The notes beneath the pieces were generated by a model that was not told the origin of the DNA, made no database searches, and saw only the letters and a list, made by a program, of their open reading frames with translations. The position numbers and the translations under genes are program-made. From assembly GCA_945895265.1 (NCBI GenBank), contig CAMDEF010000001.1:62001-126000 (forward strand): 64,000 nt of DNA. Direction: 5' to 3'. The stretch is from Bordetella parapertussis. GTDB lineage: Bacteria > Pseudomonadota > Gammaproteobacteria > Burkholderiales > Burkholderiaceae_B. Positions 53,962 through 63,258 of the stretch are shown piece by piece; position 1 is the stretch's first letter, and every line of letters starts with the position of its first letter.

Positions 53962-55637
53962 GCTGCACTCCCTTTCGCGACGGACACCAGAGTCTCGGGT
54001 TGAGTACCCGTCAGACCATACGCCGTCTGCGCGCTTTGCGCTGACACTACGCCATTTTGTAGATCTGTTGCTAAGCTTTTAGGATCGCGCTCAAGAGGTG
54101 AAAACATACCACCCCCACCCGGCGTCTCGAAGGTCACAATCTGCCCTTGCTTGATAGTGGTGACTGATTTGCCTGGTATCCGTTCACCATCCAGCAAGTC
54201 GACGCCAAGCCTTCCATCCGCTCCACCTAAAAACCCGCGTGGCGGGTATTTGATTCTTTCGTGGCGAATCATGAAGGTCAGAGGCTCGGGCGACAAAGAT
54301 TGAAACGACAAGCGCTGCCCTAACCCGCCTCGATACCTGCCCGCACCACCGCTGTCGGTAATCAGACTTTTTTCAGTGATCAACATCGGCGTTTGATTTT
54401 CAAACTGCTCGATCGGATTATTAGCAATATTGGTCGGAAAGCTTAAACACGCTGGGCCATCGCTTTGCGCGCGAGCGCCGTAGCCGCCACTCATAAAAAA
54501 CATTTTCACAAACTTTCGGTTTGAACGATCGACGCCCTTGAAGTAGACGTTCCAGATCGGTGAACCGCTGTCGGCGATCACTCTATCTGGGATGATTTTA
54601 GATAAAGCACCAAAGATCACGAACGGCAGGTAGTGGCCAGACAAGTGCCGCCCCCAAACAGGTGCAGGTCGGGTTGGATTGACCAGCGAACCCTCGGGTG
54701 CCAACAAGGTCAAGGGCCTTAACCCCCCATCATTATTGGGCGAGCCGGGGTCAAAGGCGCATTTAATTGCGTACGCACTGTAGGCAAACGTGAAGTTGTA
54801 CACCGAGTTAATTGGCTTATCAATTTGCGGATCAGTACCCGCGAAGTCAACCAAAATATCAGACCCCGTTTTTTTGATCGAGCAGCAAATCGTCAGTGGC
54901 TTGTCAAAGCCATCGGCAGTGACCTGATCGGTACATTCACCATCAGGGATCGCCTCTAACATTTTGCGCATGCTCAACTCAGAACGCGACAAGATCGAAT
55001 CCGTGACACGCTTAAGGTCGTCAATGCCCTCTTGCTGCAACAGATTGAGCAGTTTTGTTTGCGCTAGGTCATAGGCTGCAAATTGGGCGCGAATATCGCC
55101 CAGAGTTTCAGTGGGTTCACGCAAATTCTCTTGCAAAAAAGAAATCACATCCGTATTTTCTTCACCGCGTCGCACGATTTTTAAAATCGGAATACACAGA
55201 CCCTCTTCATAGGAGTCCTTTGCGAACGGCGATGGTGCACCACCAATATCAACGGTATGAAAGGTTGAACCGACAAACGCCACGAGCTCGCGACCACGAA
55301 AAATAGGTCGCACCATCGTGATGTCATTTAGGTGCCCAGTGCCAAGCCATGGGTCGTTCGAGATTAAAACATCGCCGGGCTCAAGACTGTGCTGTGGATG
55401 CTTTTGAAGCATTGCCTGCAAAGTTCTGGGCATGGTCCCTAGAAAGGACGGAATCGATCTGGATGATTGCGCGAATACCCGACCGTCAGCATCCATCAAC
55501 GAACATGCAAGATCCCAATTTTCACGAACCACCACAGAAAAAGATGTCCGCACGAAGGTTTGTGCGACCTCATCCATCAAACCGGTTAAACGCCTCCAGA
55601 CGATACCGAGTTGAAGCGCACTTATATCTTTACTCAT
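53958..55637 (-). CDS. Hydantoinase B / N-methylhydantoinase subunit B family (HyuB-like)
   Basis: The 559-residue beta-type subunit shows FVRTSFSVVVRENWDLACSL, DADGRVFAQSSRSIPSFLGT, ISNDPWLGTGHLNDITMVRP, STFHTVDIGGAPS and the C-terminal GGAGRYRGGLGQRLSF and VTFETPGGGGMFSPLERDP, all typical of HyuB. It is the first of the two subunit genes and follows the Bug receptor at 55680 by 42 bp on the same strand. Length is within family norms. Its partner is the HyuA-like protein; activity as hydantoinase, oxoprolinase or carboxylase is not distinguishable. Confidence 0.93.
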   Translation of the reverse strand: MSKDISALQLGIVWRRLTGLMDEVAQTFVRTSFSVVVRENWDLACSLMDADGRVFAQSSRSIPSFLGTMPRTLQAMLQKHPQHSLEPGDVLISNDPWLGTGHLNDITMVRPIFRGRELVAFVGSTFHTVDIGGAPSPFAKDSYEEGLCIPILKIVRRGEENTDVISFLQENLREPTETLGDIRAQFAAYDLAQTKLLNLLQQEGIDDLKRVTDSILSRSELSMRKMLEAIPDGECTDQVTADGFDKPLTICCSIKKTGSDILVDFAGTDPQIDKPINSVYNFTFAYSAYAIKCAFDPGSPNNDGGLRPLTLLAPEGSLVNPTRPAPVWGRHLSGHYLPFVIFGALSKIIPDRVIADSGSPIWNVYFKGVDRSNRKFVKMFFMSGGYGARAQSDGPACLSFPTNIANNPIEQFENQTPMLITEKSLITDSGGAGRYRGGLGQRLSFQSLSPEPLTFMIRHERIKYPPRGFLGGADGRLGVDLLDGERIPGKSVTTIKQGQIVTFETPGGGGMFSPLERDPKSLATDLQNGVVSAQSAQTAYGLTGTQPETLVSVAKGSAA

Positions 55638-55679
55638 TGTCTACCTTATATTTTTAAAATAGTAAAACTTAGCGAAGAT

Positions 55680-56651
55680 TTAATCAATTTTCGCGCCAGA
55701 GCGCTTAATCACCTCAGCCCACTTTGCTGTTTCGCGTTTTGAAAGCTCAGAAAACTCTTCGGGCGTACTGGGAGAAGTTTCTGCACCAAAGGATTTAAAT
55801 TTTTCGATCAGTTCTGGATTTTTTAAGGCTTGCAGGACTTCAGCATTTAAACGCTTAACGATCTCTGGCGGCAAATTCGCCGGGCCGACTAAGCCGCCCC
55901 AAGCAACTACCTCATAACCAGCAAGGCCTTGCTCTGCCACCGTGGCAATCGTCGGAAATGTTGGAGAACGTTTGTCATCTGTAATGCCGATACCACGCAT
56001 GCGCCCAGACTGTACGTGCGGCCCAGCCACAGGCGAATTACTTAACGCAACCTGCACTGAGCCGCCCATCAAATCCGTCAACATCGCCGGAGCAGATTTA
56101 TAAGGCACATGCAACAGATCGATCCCAGCCAGGCTGCGAAAGGACTCCATCCCCAGATGCGAGGTTGTACCGTTGCCGTCTGAACCAAAAACCACTTTAC
56201 CCGGATTCTTTTTGGCGTACGCGATCAACTCTTGAACAGAGGTCACCGGCAAATCGTTATTCACGACCATTAAGTTCACCACGCGTAACGCGTTTGCAAT
56301 CAGTGTCAGATCCTTGTCAACGCTGTACGGTACTTTGCTGTGCAAAGACATATTTGTCGCTAAAGACACCACGTTACCGTAGGCCAGCGTGTAGCCATCG
56401 GGCGCAGACCGCAGCATTTCCATTGTCGCGATCATGTGCGACGCACCTGGTTTATTTTCAATCACAATCGGCACACCCATTTGTTTAGACATCTGCGCGC
56501 CAAGGGTACGCATCAACACATCAGGTGCGCCTCCCGGGGCAGAGCCCACAACCAAACGAATGGGTTTATCTGGATAGGCGGCAAAAGCATTCGCCGTAGT
56601 GAGCAAAACCAAGCTGGCGATGTAACACAACAGCGTCGACATTTTTTTCAT
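55680..56651 (-). CDS. Bug/TctC-family periplasmic solute receptor (6)
   Basis: I start at MKKMSTLLCYIASLVLLTTA (323 aa), giving a signal peptide cleaved after NAFA. A longer upstream frame adds 15 residues without features. Signatures: PIRLVVGSAPGGAPDVLMRT (GGAPD in place of GGGTD), VIENKPGASHMIATMEMLRS, APDGYTLAYGNVVSL and LLHVPYKSAPAMLTDLMGGS. It is the first gene of the hyuB-hyuA-ThDP-receptor-aminotransferase series and lies 333 bp downstream of oxyR. Confidence 0.92.
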   Translation of the reverse strand: MKKMSTLLCYIASLVLLTTANAFAAYPDKPIRLVVGSAPGGAPDVLMRTLGAQMSKQMGVPIVIENKPGASHMIATMEMLRSAPDGYTLAYGNVVSLATNMSLHSKVPYSVDKDLTLIANALRVVNLMVVNNDLPVTSVQELIAYAKKNPGKVVFGSDGNGTTSHLGMESFRSLAGIDLLHVPYKSAPAMLTDLMGGSVQVALSNSPVAGPHVQSGRMRGIGITDDKRSPTFPTIATVAEQGLAGYEVVAWGGLVGPANLPPEIVKRLNAEVLQALKNPELIEKFKSFGAETSPSTPEEFSELSKRETAKWAEVIKRSGAKID

Positions 56652-56984
56652 GTGAGTCTCAATATCAAGAACGTAGGGGCAACCTAGAATGTACAACTAA
56701 ACCTAGGGTAGAATTTTTGATTCAATGATCAACACGAGATATCCCATGGCGCAAACGCCAAACAATGACCAAACATTAGACCTCTGCGACAGAGAGTCAA
56801 TTTATCAGCCGACGCAGAAAGGGTTGATTTTTCCCGAACGCCCCACCGGCATGTCGATCGCACAAGAGCGACACCACCGCATCCCCATTTGTACTGGACC
56901 AACCCGATGGCGGTCCATTTTTCGCAGGTCAAAATCTCAAACCATCTGGACTCAGTTGCTGCAGACCCAACCCGACAGGTTCGA
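56652..56984. other. Gene-free interval between oxyR and the Bug/Hyu operon
   Basis: No supported gene. A plus-strand frame (56725-56988) and a minus-strand frame (56729-56995) exist, but neither has family similarity or a good ribosome binding site. A short direct repeat, ACCTAG-N-GTA, occurs twice around 56682-56712. A promoter for the minus-strand operon should lie here; TTGATC-N16-TACCCT is the best I can find and it is weak. Confidence 0.4.
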
Positions 56985-57887
56985 CTAACCGCCACGCGAC
57001 TCTTTCAGCACCCTCACAAGGGCATTAAATTCTTCTATCCTCGCAGTTGACGGCCTGGCAATTAACGCGATCTTTCGTTTAGGCGCCGGCGCAGTCAACG
57101 GCCTTGCAATCAAGTTGGTCTGTATCAGCAGACCAGACTTGACTGCCATCTCGGGCAACAGCGCAATCCCTAAACCAGACTCAACCATCTGCACGAGCGT
57201 GAGCAGACTGGTGGCTTCAATGCCATCGGTACTGGTCAAGTCGCTTTTTGTGCAGACGGTTAACGTGTGCTCGCGCAGGCAATTACCCTCTTCTAACAAC
57301 AGCACACGATCTGCTAACTGATTGGTTAACTGGATTTCTTTATTTTTAAGTACCGGATCGTGCTGATTGCCAATCAACCACAACTCATCATCAAAAAGTT
57401 CTTTGATCAAAAAACCCTCTGTCTCGTAGGGCAAGGCGATTAAGGCAAAGTCTAATTGGTGTCGATTGAGCTTATCGATCAAATTGGCAGACAAATCCTC
57501 ACGCAGCACAATTTTTAGGTGAGGAAAATCGTCTCTCATTTTGGATAACAAGGCTGGTAATAAAAAAGGAGCGATTGTTGGGATCACGCCCAACTTAATC
57601 ACGCCCATCATCGAACCAGCAGCCCCTTGAACAAAATCGACTAAATCGTCGGCCTGCGCGATTAAGCGCTGCGCACGCTCGACCACGCCGCGGCCGGTGG
57701 GCGTGAGTGACACCGAGTGCTTATCACGCTCGACTAACTGTGTGCCTAGAGTGTCTTCTAGCTCTTTAAGCCCAGCGCTCAGCGTTGACTGCCCAACGAA
57801 GCACCGTTCGGCAGCCTTCGTAAAGCTTAAGGTTTCACTGAGCGCGATTAAATAACGTAACTGTTTAAGGGTGGGGATTGCGGCCAT
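56985..57887 (-). CDS. oxyR: Hydrogen-peroxide-sensing LysR-type regulator OxyR
   Basis: OxyR activates peroxide defence after a disulfide forms between two Cys. The 300-residue protein has the LysR helix-turn-helix (TLKQLRYLIALSETLSFTKA, VGQSTLSAGLKELEDTLG) and an effector domain with LLLEEGNCLREHTLTVC. Cys203 and Cys212 have the same nine-residue spacing as the redox Cys199/Cys208 of E. coli OxyR in an equivalent motif. It is divergent from ahpC with a 133-bp shared region containing a palindrome, the classical arrangement for OxyR control of ahpCF and itself. Confidence 0.95.
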   Translation of the reverse strand: MAAIPTLKQLRYLIALSETLSFTKAAERCFVGQSTLSAGLKELEDTLGTQLVERDKHSVSLTPTGRGVVERAQRLIAQADDLVDFVQGAAGSMMGVIKLGVIPTIAPFLLPALLSKMRDDFPHLKIVLREDLSANLIDKLNRHQLDFALIALPYETEGFLIKELFDDELWLIGNQHDPVLKNKEIQLTNQLADRVLLLEEGNCLREHTLTVCTKSDLTSTDGIEATSLLTLVQMVESGLGIALLPEMAVKSGLLIQTNLIARPLTAPAPKRKIALIARPSTARIEEFNALVRVLKESRGG

Positions 57888-57916
57888 ATCTTGCTATCTC
57901 AGCTGTTCTCTCTGTT

Positions 57917-57931
57917 ATCTATTAAATAGAT
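57917..57931. promoter_or_regulatory. Candidate OxyR operator between oxyR and ahpC
   Basis: ATCTATT-A-AATAGAT is a perfect 7-bp inverted repeat with one central base, 30 bp from the oxyR start and about 90 bp from ahpC. The core CTAT/ATAG halves match the half-site bases of the known OxyR consensus (ATAG-N7-CTAT), though spacing differs. A second AT-rich stretch (TTATCATTATTTTAATTCAT) follows. Binding is inferred. Confidence 0.5.
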
Positions 57932-58020
57932 CATTATCATTATTTTAATTCATTTGATTGATTACGCCAATAGGCTCAAACTTCGTCTGTCGTTTAATTT
58001 TTCACCCAAAAGGCCTTATA

Positions 58021-58583
58021 TGTCGATCATCAACACCCCAGTTCAGCCGTTCAAAACCCAAGCTTTTCATAATGGCAAGTTCATCACTGTTTCGGACGAA
58101 AGCCTCAAAGGCAAGTGGTCAGTCATGATTTTTATGCCCGCAGCCTTTACCTTCAATTGCCCCACCGAAATTGAAGATGCTGCCGACAACTACGCCGAAT
58201 TTCAAAAAATGGGCGCCGAGGTCTATATCGTGACAACCGATACACACTTCTCGCACAAAGTGTGGCACGAGACTTCACCAGCGGTTGGCAAAGCTAAGTT
58301 TCCGTTAGTTGGCGACCCAACCCATACGCTGACACGCGGTTTTGGCGTTCATATTGAAGAAGAAGGCTTGGCCTTGCGCGGCACCTTCGTCATTAATCCT
58401 GAAGGCGTCATCAAGACTGCTGAAGTGCATTCGAACGAAATCGCTCGAGATATCTCTGAAACCTTGCGCAAGCTCAAAGCTGCTCAGTACACCGCCGCTC
58501 ACCCAGGCGAAGTGTGCCCAGCCAAGTGGAAAGAAGGCGCGGCAACCTTGACGCCATCTTTGGACCTGGTCGGCAAGATCTAA
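58021..58583 (+). CDS. ahpC: Alkyl hydroperoxide reductase subunit C (2-Cys peroxiredoxin)
   Basis: AhpC reduces H2O2, organic peroxides and peroxynitrite. The 187-residue protein from ATG 58021 (AAAGG upstream) begins MSIINTPVQPFKTQAFHNGK; the longer upstream frame is not used. The peroxidatic Cys47 is in MPAAFTFNCPTEIED and the resolving Cys166 in HPGEVCPAKW, as in E. coli AhpC; DTHFSHKVWHETS and RGTFVINPEGVI are further family motifs. It is followed by ahpF and is divergent from oxyR. Confidence 0.97.
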
Positions 58584-58607
58584 GTTCAGACAACGCAGCA
58601 ACCAAGC

Positions 58608-58656
58608 AGACTCTCTTCGGAGAGTCTATTGGAGAGGACAAATCCCTGCCCAATAG
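58608..58656 (+). ncRNA. Intercistronic hairpin pair between ahpC and ahpF
   Basis: First hairpin: AGACTCTC-TTCG-GAGAGTCT (58608-58627), an 8-bp perfect stem closed by a C(UUCG)G tetraloop. It has no U-run, so it is not a terminator. Second: CTATTGG (58626-58632) pairs with CCAATAG (58650-58656) across 17 nt, overlapping the first by two bases. Such structures can stabilise the ahpC message or stop 3'-5' decay so that AhpC exceeds AhpF. This is a structure in mRNA, not an independent RNA gene. Confidence 0.65.
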
Positions 58657-58682
58657 GCTCACCAAATATTAAGGAACTCACC

Positions 58683-60260
58683 ATGTTAGATAACAACCTC
58701 AAAGCCCAACTGAAAGTTTATTTCGAAAAGATTGTGAGCCCAATCGTTTTGACCGCCACGTTAGATAGCAACCCAGCCTCAGCTGAAATGCTCGAGCTAT
58801 TAAATGAAGTTGCCGAGCAATCAGACAAGATAACTGTCACCACCACCGGCAACGCCAAACACACCCCGAGCTTCACAGTTGGCAAAGTCGGCGAAGACGC
58901 ACGTATTCACTTTTCAGGCCTACCAATGGGCCATGAGATGACGTCTTTCGTGTTGGCCATTTTGCAAGCGAGCGGCTACCCACCCAAGGTTGAGCAAGAT
59001 ATCATTGAACGCATTCGTGAACTCGATGGCAAGCTGCGCTTTCAGACTTTTATTTCATTGTCATGCCATAACTGCCCAGATGTTGTGCAAGCGCTCAATC
59101 TCATGGCAGCACTCAATCCAAACGTCGAGCACGAGATGATTGACGGCGCTCTGTTTCAAGGCTTGGTCGACCAACACCAAGTCATGGCCGTGCCCACAGT
59201 CCTCTTGAACAACGAAGCCTTTGGACAAGGGCGTATGAGTGTCGAAGAAATCATCACTAAGCTCGATACCAACAGCCCCCAAAAAGACGCGGCAAAGCTT
59301 AACGCCAAAGACGCGTTTGATATGTTGGTGATTGGCGGCGGCCCAGCCGGTTCAGCTGCTGCGATTTACGCTGCGCGCAAAGGCATCCGCACCGGGGTAT
59401 TAGCCGAGCGCTTTGGTGGACAAGTGATGGACACCATGGGCATTGAGAACTTTATTTCTGTCAAAGAAACCGAAGGGCCTAAGCTAGTGCAAGCGCTTGA
59501 GCAGCACGTCAAAACCTACGAAGTCGACATCATGAATTTACAACGTGCCACGGCCTTGCGTCAGGGTGCAAAGGGTCTTGAAGTTGAATTGGCAAACGGA
59601 GCTGTTCTAACAAGCAAGGCGGTAATTGTGAGCACCGGTGCGCGCTGGAGAGAAATGAACGTACCTGGCGAGCAAGAGTATCGCAACAAAGGGGTCGCCT
59701 ACTGCCCTCACTGCGATGGCCCCTTGTTTAAAGGCAAACGGGTTGCCGTCATTGGTGGCGGTAACTCGGGCGTGGAAGCCGCGATTGACTTAGCCGGTAT
59801 TGTCAGCCACGTCACGCTGCTTGAATTTGATAGCAAGCTACGCGCGGATGCCGTCTTGCAAAACAAGCTTGCCAGCTTGCCTAACGTGACTGTCATCAAA
59901 AGCGCCTTGACCAAAAAGGTCTTGGGCGACGGCACAAAAGTCAACGGCCTGCGCTATCAAGATCGTGTCAGCAACGAGCTGCATATTGTTGAACTTGAAG
60001 GGATCTTTGTGCAAATCGGCTTACTACCCAATACCGATTGGCTCAAAGGCACGCTCGAGCTTTCAAAGCATGGCGAAGTGATTGTTGACCACAAAGGCGA
60101 GACTTCAATGCCAGGTGTGTTTGCTGCAGGCGATTGCACCACGGTACCGTACAAACAAATTATTATCGCAATGGGCGAAGGTGCGAAGGCCTCACTCTCT
60201 GCGTTTGATTATTTGATTCGTACACCCATCGCAGAACCTTTGAAAGCGCTGGCTGCCTAA
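58683..60260 (+). CDS. ahpF: Alkyl hydroperoxide reductase subunit F
   Basis: AhpF passes electrons from NADH through FAD and two Cys pairs to AhpC. The 525-residue protein from ATG 58683 (AAGGA upstream) starts [20 protein letters not shown]. It has the N-terminal thioredoxin-like domains with [14 protein letters not shown] (the NTD Cys pair), the FAD-binding [20 protein letters not shown], the thioredoxin-reductase-type redox pair [10 protein letters not shown], a NAD-binding [20 protein letters not shown] and a C-terminal FAD motif [16 protein letters not shown]. Full length. A terminator hairpin follows at 60339. Confidence 0.97.
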   Translation: MLDNNLKAQLKVYFEKIVSPIVLTATLDSNPASAEMLELLNEVAEQSDKITVTTTGNAKHTPSFTVGKVGEDARIHFSGLPMGHEMTSFVLAILQASGYPPKVEQDIIERIRELDGKLRFQTFISLSCHNCPDVVQALNLMAALNPNVEHEMIDGALFQGLVDQHQVMAVPTVLLNNEAFGQGRMSVEEIITKLDTNSPQKDAAKLNAKDAFDMLVIGGGPAGSAAAIYAARKGIRTGVLAERFGGQVMDTMGIENFISVKETEGPKLVQALEQHVKTYEVDIMNLQRATALRQGAKGLEVELANGAVLTSKAVIVSTGARWREMNVPGEQEYRNKGVAYCPHCDGPLFKGKRVAVIGGGNSGVEAAIDLAGIVSHVTLLEFDSKLRADAVLQNKLASLPNVTVIKSALTKKVLGDGTKVNGLRYQDRVSNELHIVELEGIFVQIGLLPNTDWLKGTLELSKHGEVIVDHKGETSMPGVFAAGDCTTVPYKQIIIAMGEGAKASLSAFDYLIRTPIAEPLKALAA

Positions 60261-60338
60261 GAACGTTCACGGCGATTAGCTCGCTGTTAGAGTTTTTAGA
60301 TCTTGAGTATTTTTAGACGCTCATTGCCTGACAATAAT

Positions 60339-60368
60339 AAAGAGACAACTGCGACTGTCTCTTTTTTT
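60339..60368 (+). terminator. Rho-independent terminator after ahpF
   Basis: AAAGAGACA (60339-60347) pairs with TGTCTCTTT (60356-60364) with an 8-nt loop, and T residues run to 60368. It lies 79 bp after the ahpF stop and closes the ahpCF operon. Confidence 0.88.
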
Positions 60369-60522
60369 ACGGCCATGGCAACGTTGCATTGAACGACATC
60401 GCAACCCTGACTTCATTCATTTGATGTAAATCAACAAAAGCCTTTTTAACTTGACGGATCAGATAAATTGCGGTCGCCCTGTGATATTTTTATTGCTCTT
60501 AGAAAATCAATTGAGACGAGCA

Positions 60523-62136
60523 ATGAACAGCACAGCATCTATACAAACCGTTGACGCTATTATTATCGGCGCCGGTTTTTCAGGCATGTACCAACTGCAC
60601 AGCCTACGTGACAAGCTCGGACTCACGGCAAAAGTAATCGAACGCGCGACTGGTGTAGGTGGCACCTGGTACTGGAACCGCTATCCTGGCGCACGGTGCG
60701 ACTCTGAAAGTCATAGCTACATGTTTTATTTCTCTAAAGAACTTGTGCAAGAGTGGGACTGGACTGAGCGTTTTCCGCAACAACCTGAACTGTTGCGCTA
60801 TCTGAATTTTGTTGCTGACAGACTCAACCTTAGATCAGACATCAAACTTAATACCACGATGACTCAGGCGCATTTTGATGCTACGACTAATCGATGGCTA
60901 GTGAAGACCGACACGGGCGAGCAATTCAGCGCACAGTTTTTGATTACCGCAGTGGGATGCCTGTCTAACGCTAATATTCCAAAGATAGCGGGTCTCTCTG
61001 ACTTTAAGGGCCAGTGGTATCACACGGGTGAATGGCCTCATGCAGGCGTTGATTTCACAGGCAAGCGGGTTGGCATCATTGGGACCGGTTCGACAGGTAT
61101 TCAGACAATCCCAGTCATCGCAGAACAAGCGAAACACTTGACTGTTTTTCAACGCACCGCGAATTACAGTCTACCCGCACGCCACCATCCTTTAAGCGAA
61201 GAGTTTAAGAAATATGCAAAAGACCATGCTGCTGACATCTACAAGGTCATGACCTCAAACTCCAATGGCCATGCGTTTCACATCGAAGATCGCTCGGCAA
61301 TTGATACCCCCGCAGAAATCAGAAATAAAACCTATGAAGAAAAATGGGCAATGGGTGGCTTTCAATTTCGTGCCGCATATCGTGACCTATTGACCAACCC
61401 GGCTGCTAATAAAACTGCAGCTGACTTTATTCGTGAAAAAATTCGCGGCATCGTGAAAGATCCTAAGGTGAGCGAGTTACTGACCGATATTGATCATCCC
61501 TTCGCGGCAAAGCGCCCACCCGTCGATGCCAACTATTTTGAAACGTACAACCGTGACAACGTTGAACTAGTCGATTTGCGCTCAGCCCCAATTGAAAAAA
61601 TCACCGCCAAAGGGATTCAAACCAAAGAACGAGAATATGAATTTGACATCATCGTTTTTGCAACAGGTTTTGATGCGCTGACAGGGTCGCTAGTCAAGCT
61701 CGACATTGTGGGGCGCAACCAGCGTTCACTCAAAGACTATTGGAGCGCTGGGCCGCGCACGAATTTAGGCTTGCAGGTTCCTGGCTTTCCAAACATGTTC
61801 ACCATCACGGGGCCCGGCAGCCCCTCGGTACTGTGCAACATGCCGCCTGCAATCGAACAACATGTCGACTGGATCACAGACTGTATTCGCACCATGAAAG
61901 CAAAAGGTTTAACGTGCATCGAAACCAATGAAGCGGCAAGCGATGCCTGGCAGACCGAGGTTGACCGAGTCGCCAACGAAACCTTGCTACCGACAGTCAA
62001 GCACTCGTGGTACATGGGCGCCAACGTTCCGGGCAAGCCGCGGGTCTTTATGCCTTATGCTGGCGGCTTCGCCCAATATCGACAAGTCTGCGACCAAGTC
62101 GTGAGCGATGGCTACAAGGGATTTCAGCTGAGCTGA
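60523..62136 (+). CDS. Flavin-dependent monooxygenase, Baeyer-Villiger type
   Basis: BVMOs insert oxygen next to a ketone using FAD, NADPH and O2. The 537-residue protein from MNSTASIQTVDAIIIGAGFS has the first Rossmann motif IIIGAGFSGMYQL, IERATGVGGTWYWNRYPGAR-type GGTWYWNRYPG, and the BVMO fingerprint F-K-G-x-W-x-H-T-x-x-W-P (FKGQWYHTGEWPHAGVDF). The second NADPH Rossmann motif is VGIIGTGSTGIQ. NLGLQVPGFPNMFTITGPGS is a further class B motif. It resembles cyclohexanone or phenylacetone monooxygenases. Single gene, convergent with the Bug receptor 3 bp after its stop; the substrate is unknown. Confidence 0.93.
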   Translation: MNSTASIQTVDAIIIGAGFSGMYQLHSLRDKLGLTAKVIERATGVGGTWYWNRYPGARCDSESHSYMFYFSKELVQEWDWTERFPQQPELLRYLNFVADRLNLRSDIKLNTTMTQAHFDATTNRWLVKTDTGEQFSAQFLITAVGCLSNANIPKIAGLSDFKGQWYHTGEWPHAGVDFTGKRVGIIGTGSTGIQTIPVIAEQAKHLTVFQRTANYSLPARHHPLSEEFKKYAKDHAADIYKVMTSNSNGHAFHIEDRSAIDTPAEIRNKTYEEKWAMGGFQFRAAYRDLLTNPAANKTAADFIREKIRGIVKDPKVSELLTDIDHPFAAKRPPVDANYFETYNRDNVELVDLRSAPIEKITAKGIQTKEREYEFDIIVFATGFDALTGSLVKLDIVGRNQRSLKDYWSAGPRTNLGLQVPGFPNMFTITGPGSPSVLCNMPPAIEQHVDWITDCIRTMKAKGLTCIETNEAASDAWQTEVDRVANETLLPTVKHSWYMGANVPGKPRVFMPYAGGFAQYRQVCDQVVSDGYKGFQLS

Positions 62137-62139
62137 CGA

Positions 62140-63120
62140 TCATTCGAACCGAATGCCCGCCTTTTTAATCAGCTTGTCCATTCGGGCCGATTCTTCATCA
62201 ATGAAGGCACTGAAGGCCGCTGGGCCTGAACCATCTACCAAGAGCCCAAGCGCATCTAACTGCTTTCGGATATCTGGGTCTTTAGTGAAAGCATCTAGCT
62301 TGAGGGCAAGCGCTTGAGTGATCTGACTTGGTAAGCCTGCAGGGGCAACCATACCCAGCCATGTCGCCATGTCAAAACCCGAAATGCCATTCTCGTTCAA
62401 CGTTGGAGTATCAGACATTAGAGGCACCCTTTTTAAAGTGGTGACCCCAAAACTTTTGAGCTGACCAGTTTTGGTAAACCGAGAGGCACTTAATACCGTA
62501 TCGAACATCACTTGTACGCGCCCCGCAAGCAAATCTGTCACCGCAGGGCTACTGCCTTTATAGGCTATGTGCGAAATTTCGAGACCCGTCGCCAAGTTAA
62601 AGGCCTCGGCAGAGAGATGCGAGGTCGAGCCATTTCCAAACGACGCGTAATTCAACTCTCGCGGTTTGGTTTTGGCGTAAGCGATAAATTCTTGTACGGT
62701 CGTTGCAGGCACAGAGGGGTGCGCTACCAGCACCAAGGGCACTTTGACCAGCAGCGTCAGGTGCGTGAAATCGCGTTCAGGGCTATAGGGCAAGCGGTCA
62801 CCGAAGCTACTACGCGCTGTCGTGAAGTCACCTGCTGAGGCCAGATATAAGGCGTAGCCATCAGCCGGCATGCGTGCAACCTGCGCCGCTGCGATCGTTC
62901 CGGCAGCGCCGGGGCGGTTTTCAACGACAAACTGCTGGCCCATATTTTGCGAAAGATAGTTTGCCACCAGTCGACCAAAAATGTCACCCGCGCCACCTGG
63001 CGGATAACCTATGACCACGCGCACTGACTTGGTTGGATAGGCTGTGCCCGGGTCGGCCGCAAGGGCTACAGAAGAACATGCCGCAGCAAGTAATAGCGCC
63101 AGAGTTTGTCTTTTTTTCAT
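62140..63120 (-). CDS. Bug/TctC-family periplasmic solute receptor (7)
   Basis: The 326-residue protein has a signal peptide MKKRQTLALLLAAACSSVAL (cleavage near ALA) and receptor signatures SVRVVIGYPPGGAGDIFGRL, VVENRPGAAGTIAAAQVARM, PADGYALYLASAGDFTT and ISHIAYKGSSPAVTDLLAGR. GGAGD replaces GGGTD. It is convergent to the BVMO gene with a 3-bp gap, so the two stop codons nearly touch, and no terminator is seen between them. Confidence 0.93.
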   Translation of the reverse strand: MKKRQTLALLLAAACSSVALAADPGTAYPTKSVRVVIGYPPGGAGDIFGRLVANYLSQNMGQQFVVENRPGAAGTIAAAQVARMPADGYALYLASAGDFTTARSSFGDRLPYSPERDFTHLTLLVKVPLVLVAHPSVPATTVQEFIAYAKTKPRELNYASFGNGSTSHLSAEAFNLATGLEISHIAYKGSSPAVTDLLAGRVQVMFDTVLSASRFTKTGQLKSFGVTTLKRVPLMSDTPTLNENGISGFDMATWLGMVAPAGLPSQITQALALKLDAFTKDPDIRKQLDALGLLVDGSGPAAFSAFIDEESARMDKLIKKAGIRFE

Positions 63121-63258
63121 TATGGTTATGCACTCCCTTTTGGGCGATTGTACGAGCTTAGTTGCTCTATGTGCGAAACGCCTTGAGATTTTGCACTTTA
63201 CTCACAGCTTGAGCACCGCACTTTGAGATGCAACTGTCAGCAGGCGCGAAGCAGGTCG

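Noticed and set aside
56725..56995. Open frames on both strands in the oxyR-Bug interval
   Set aside because: No similarity, no good ribosome binding site, and each overlaps the other on the opposite strand.
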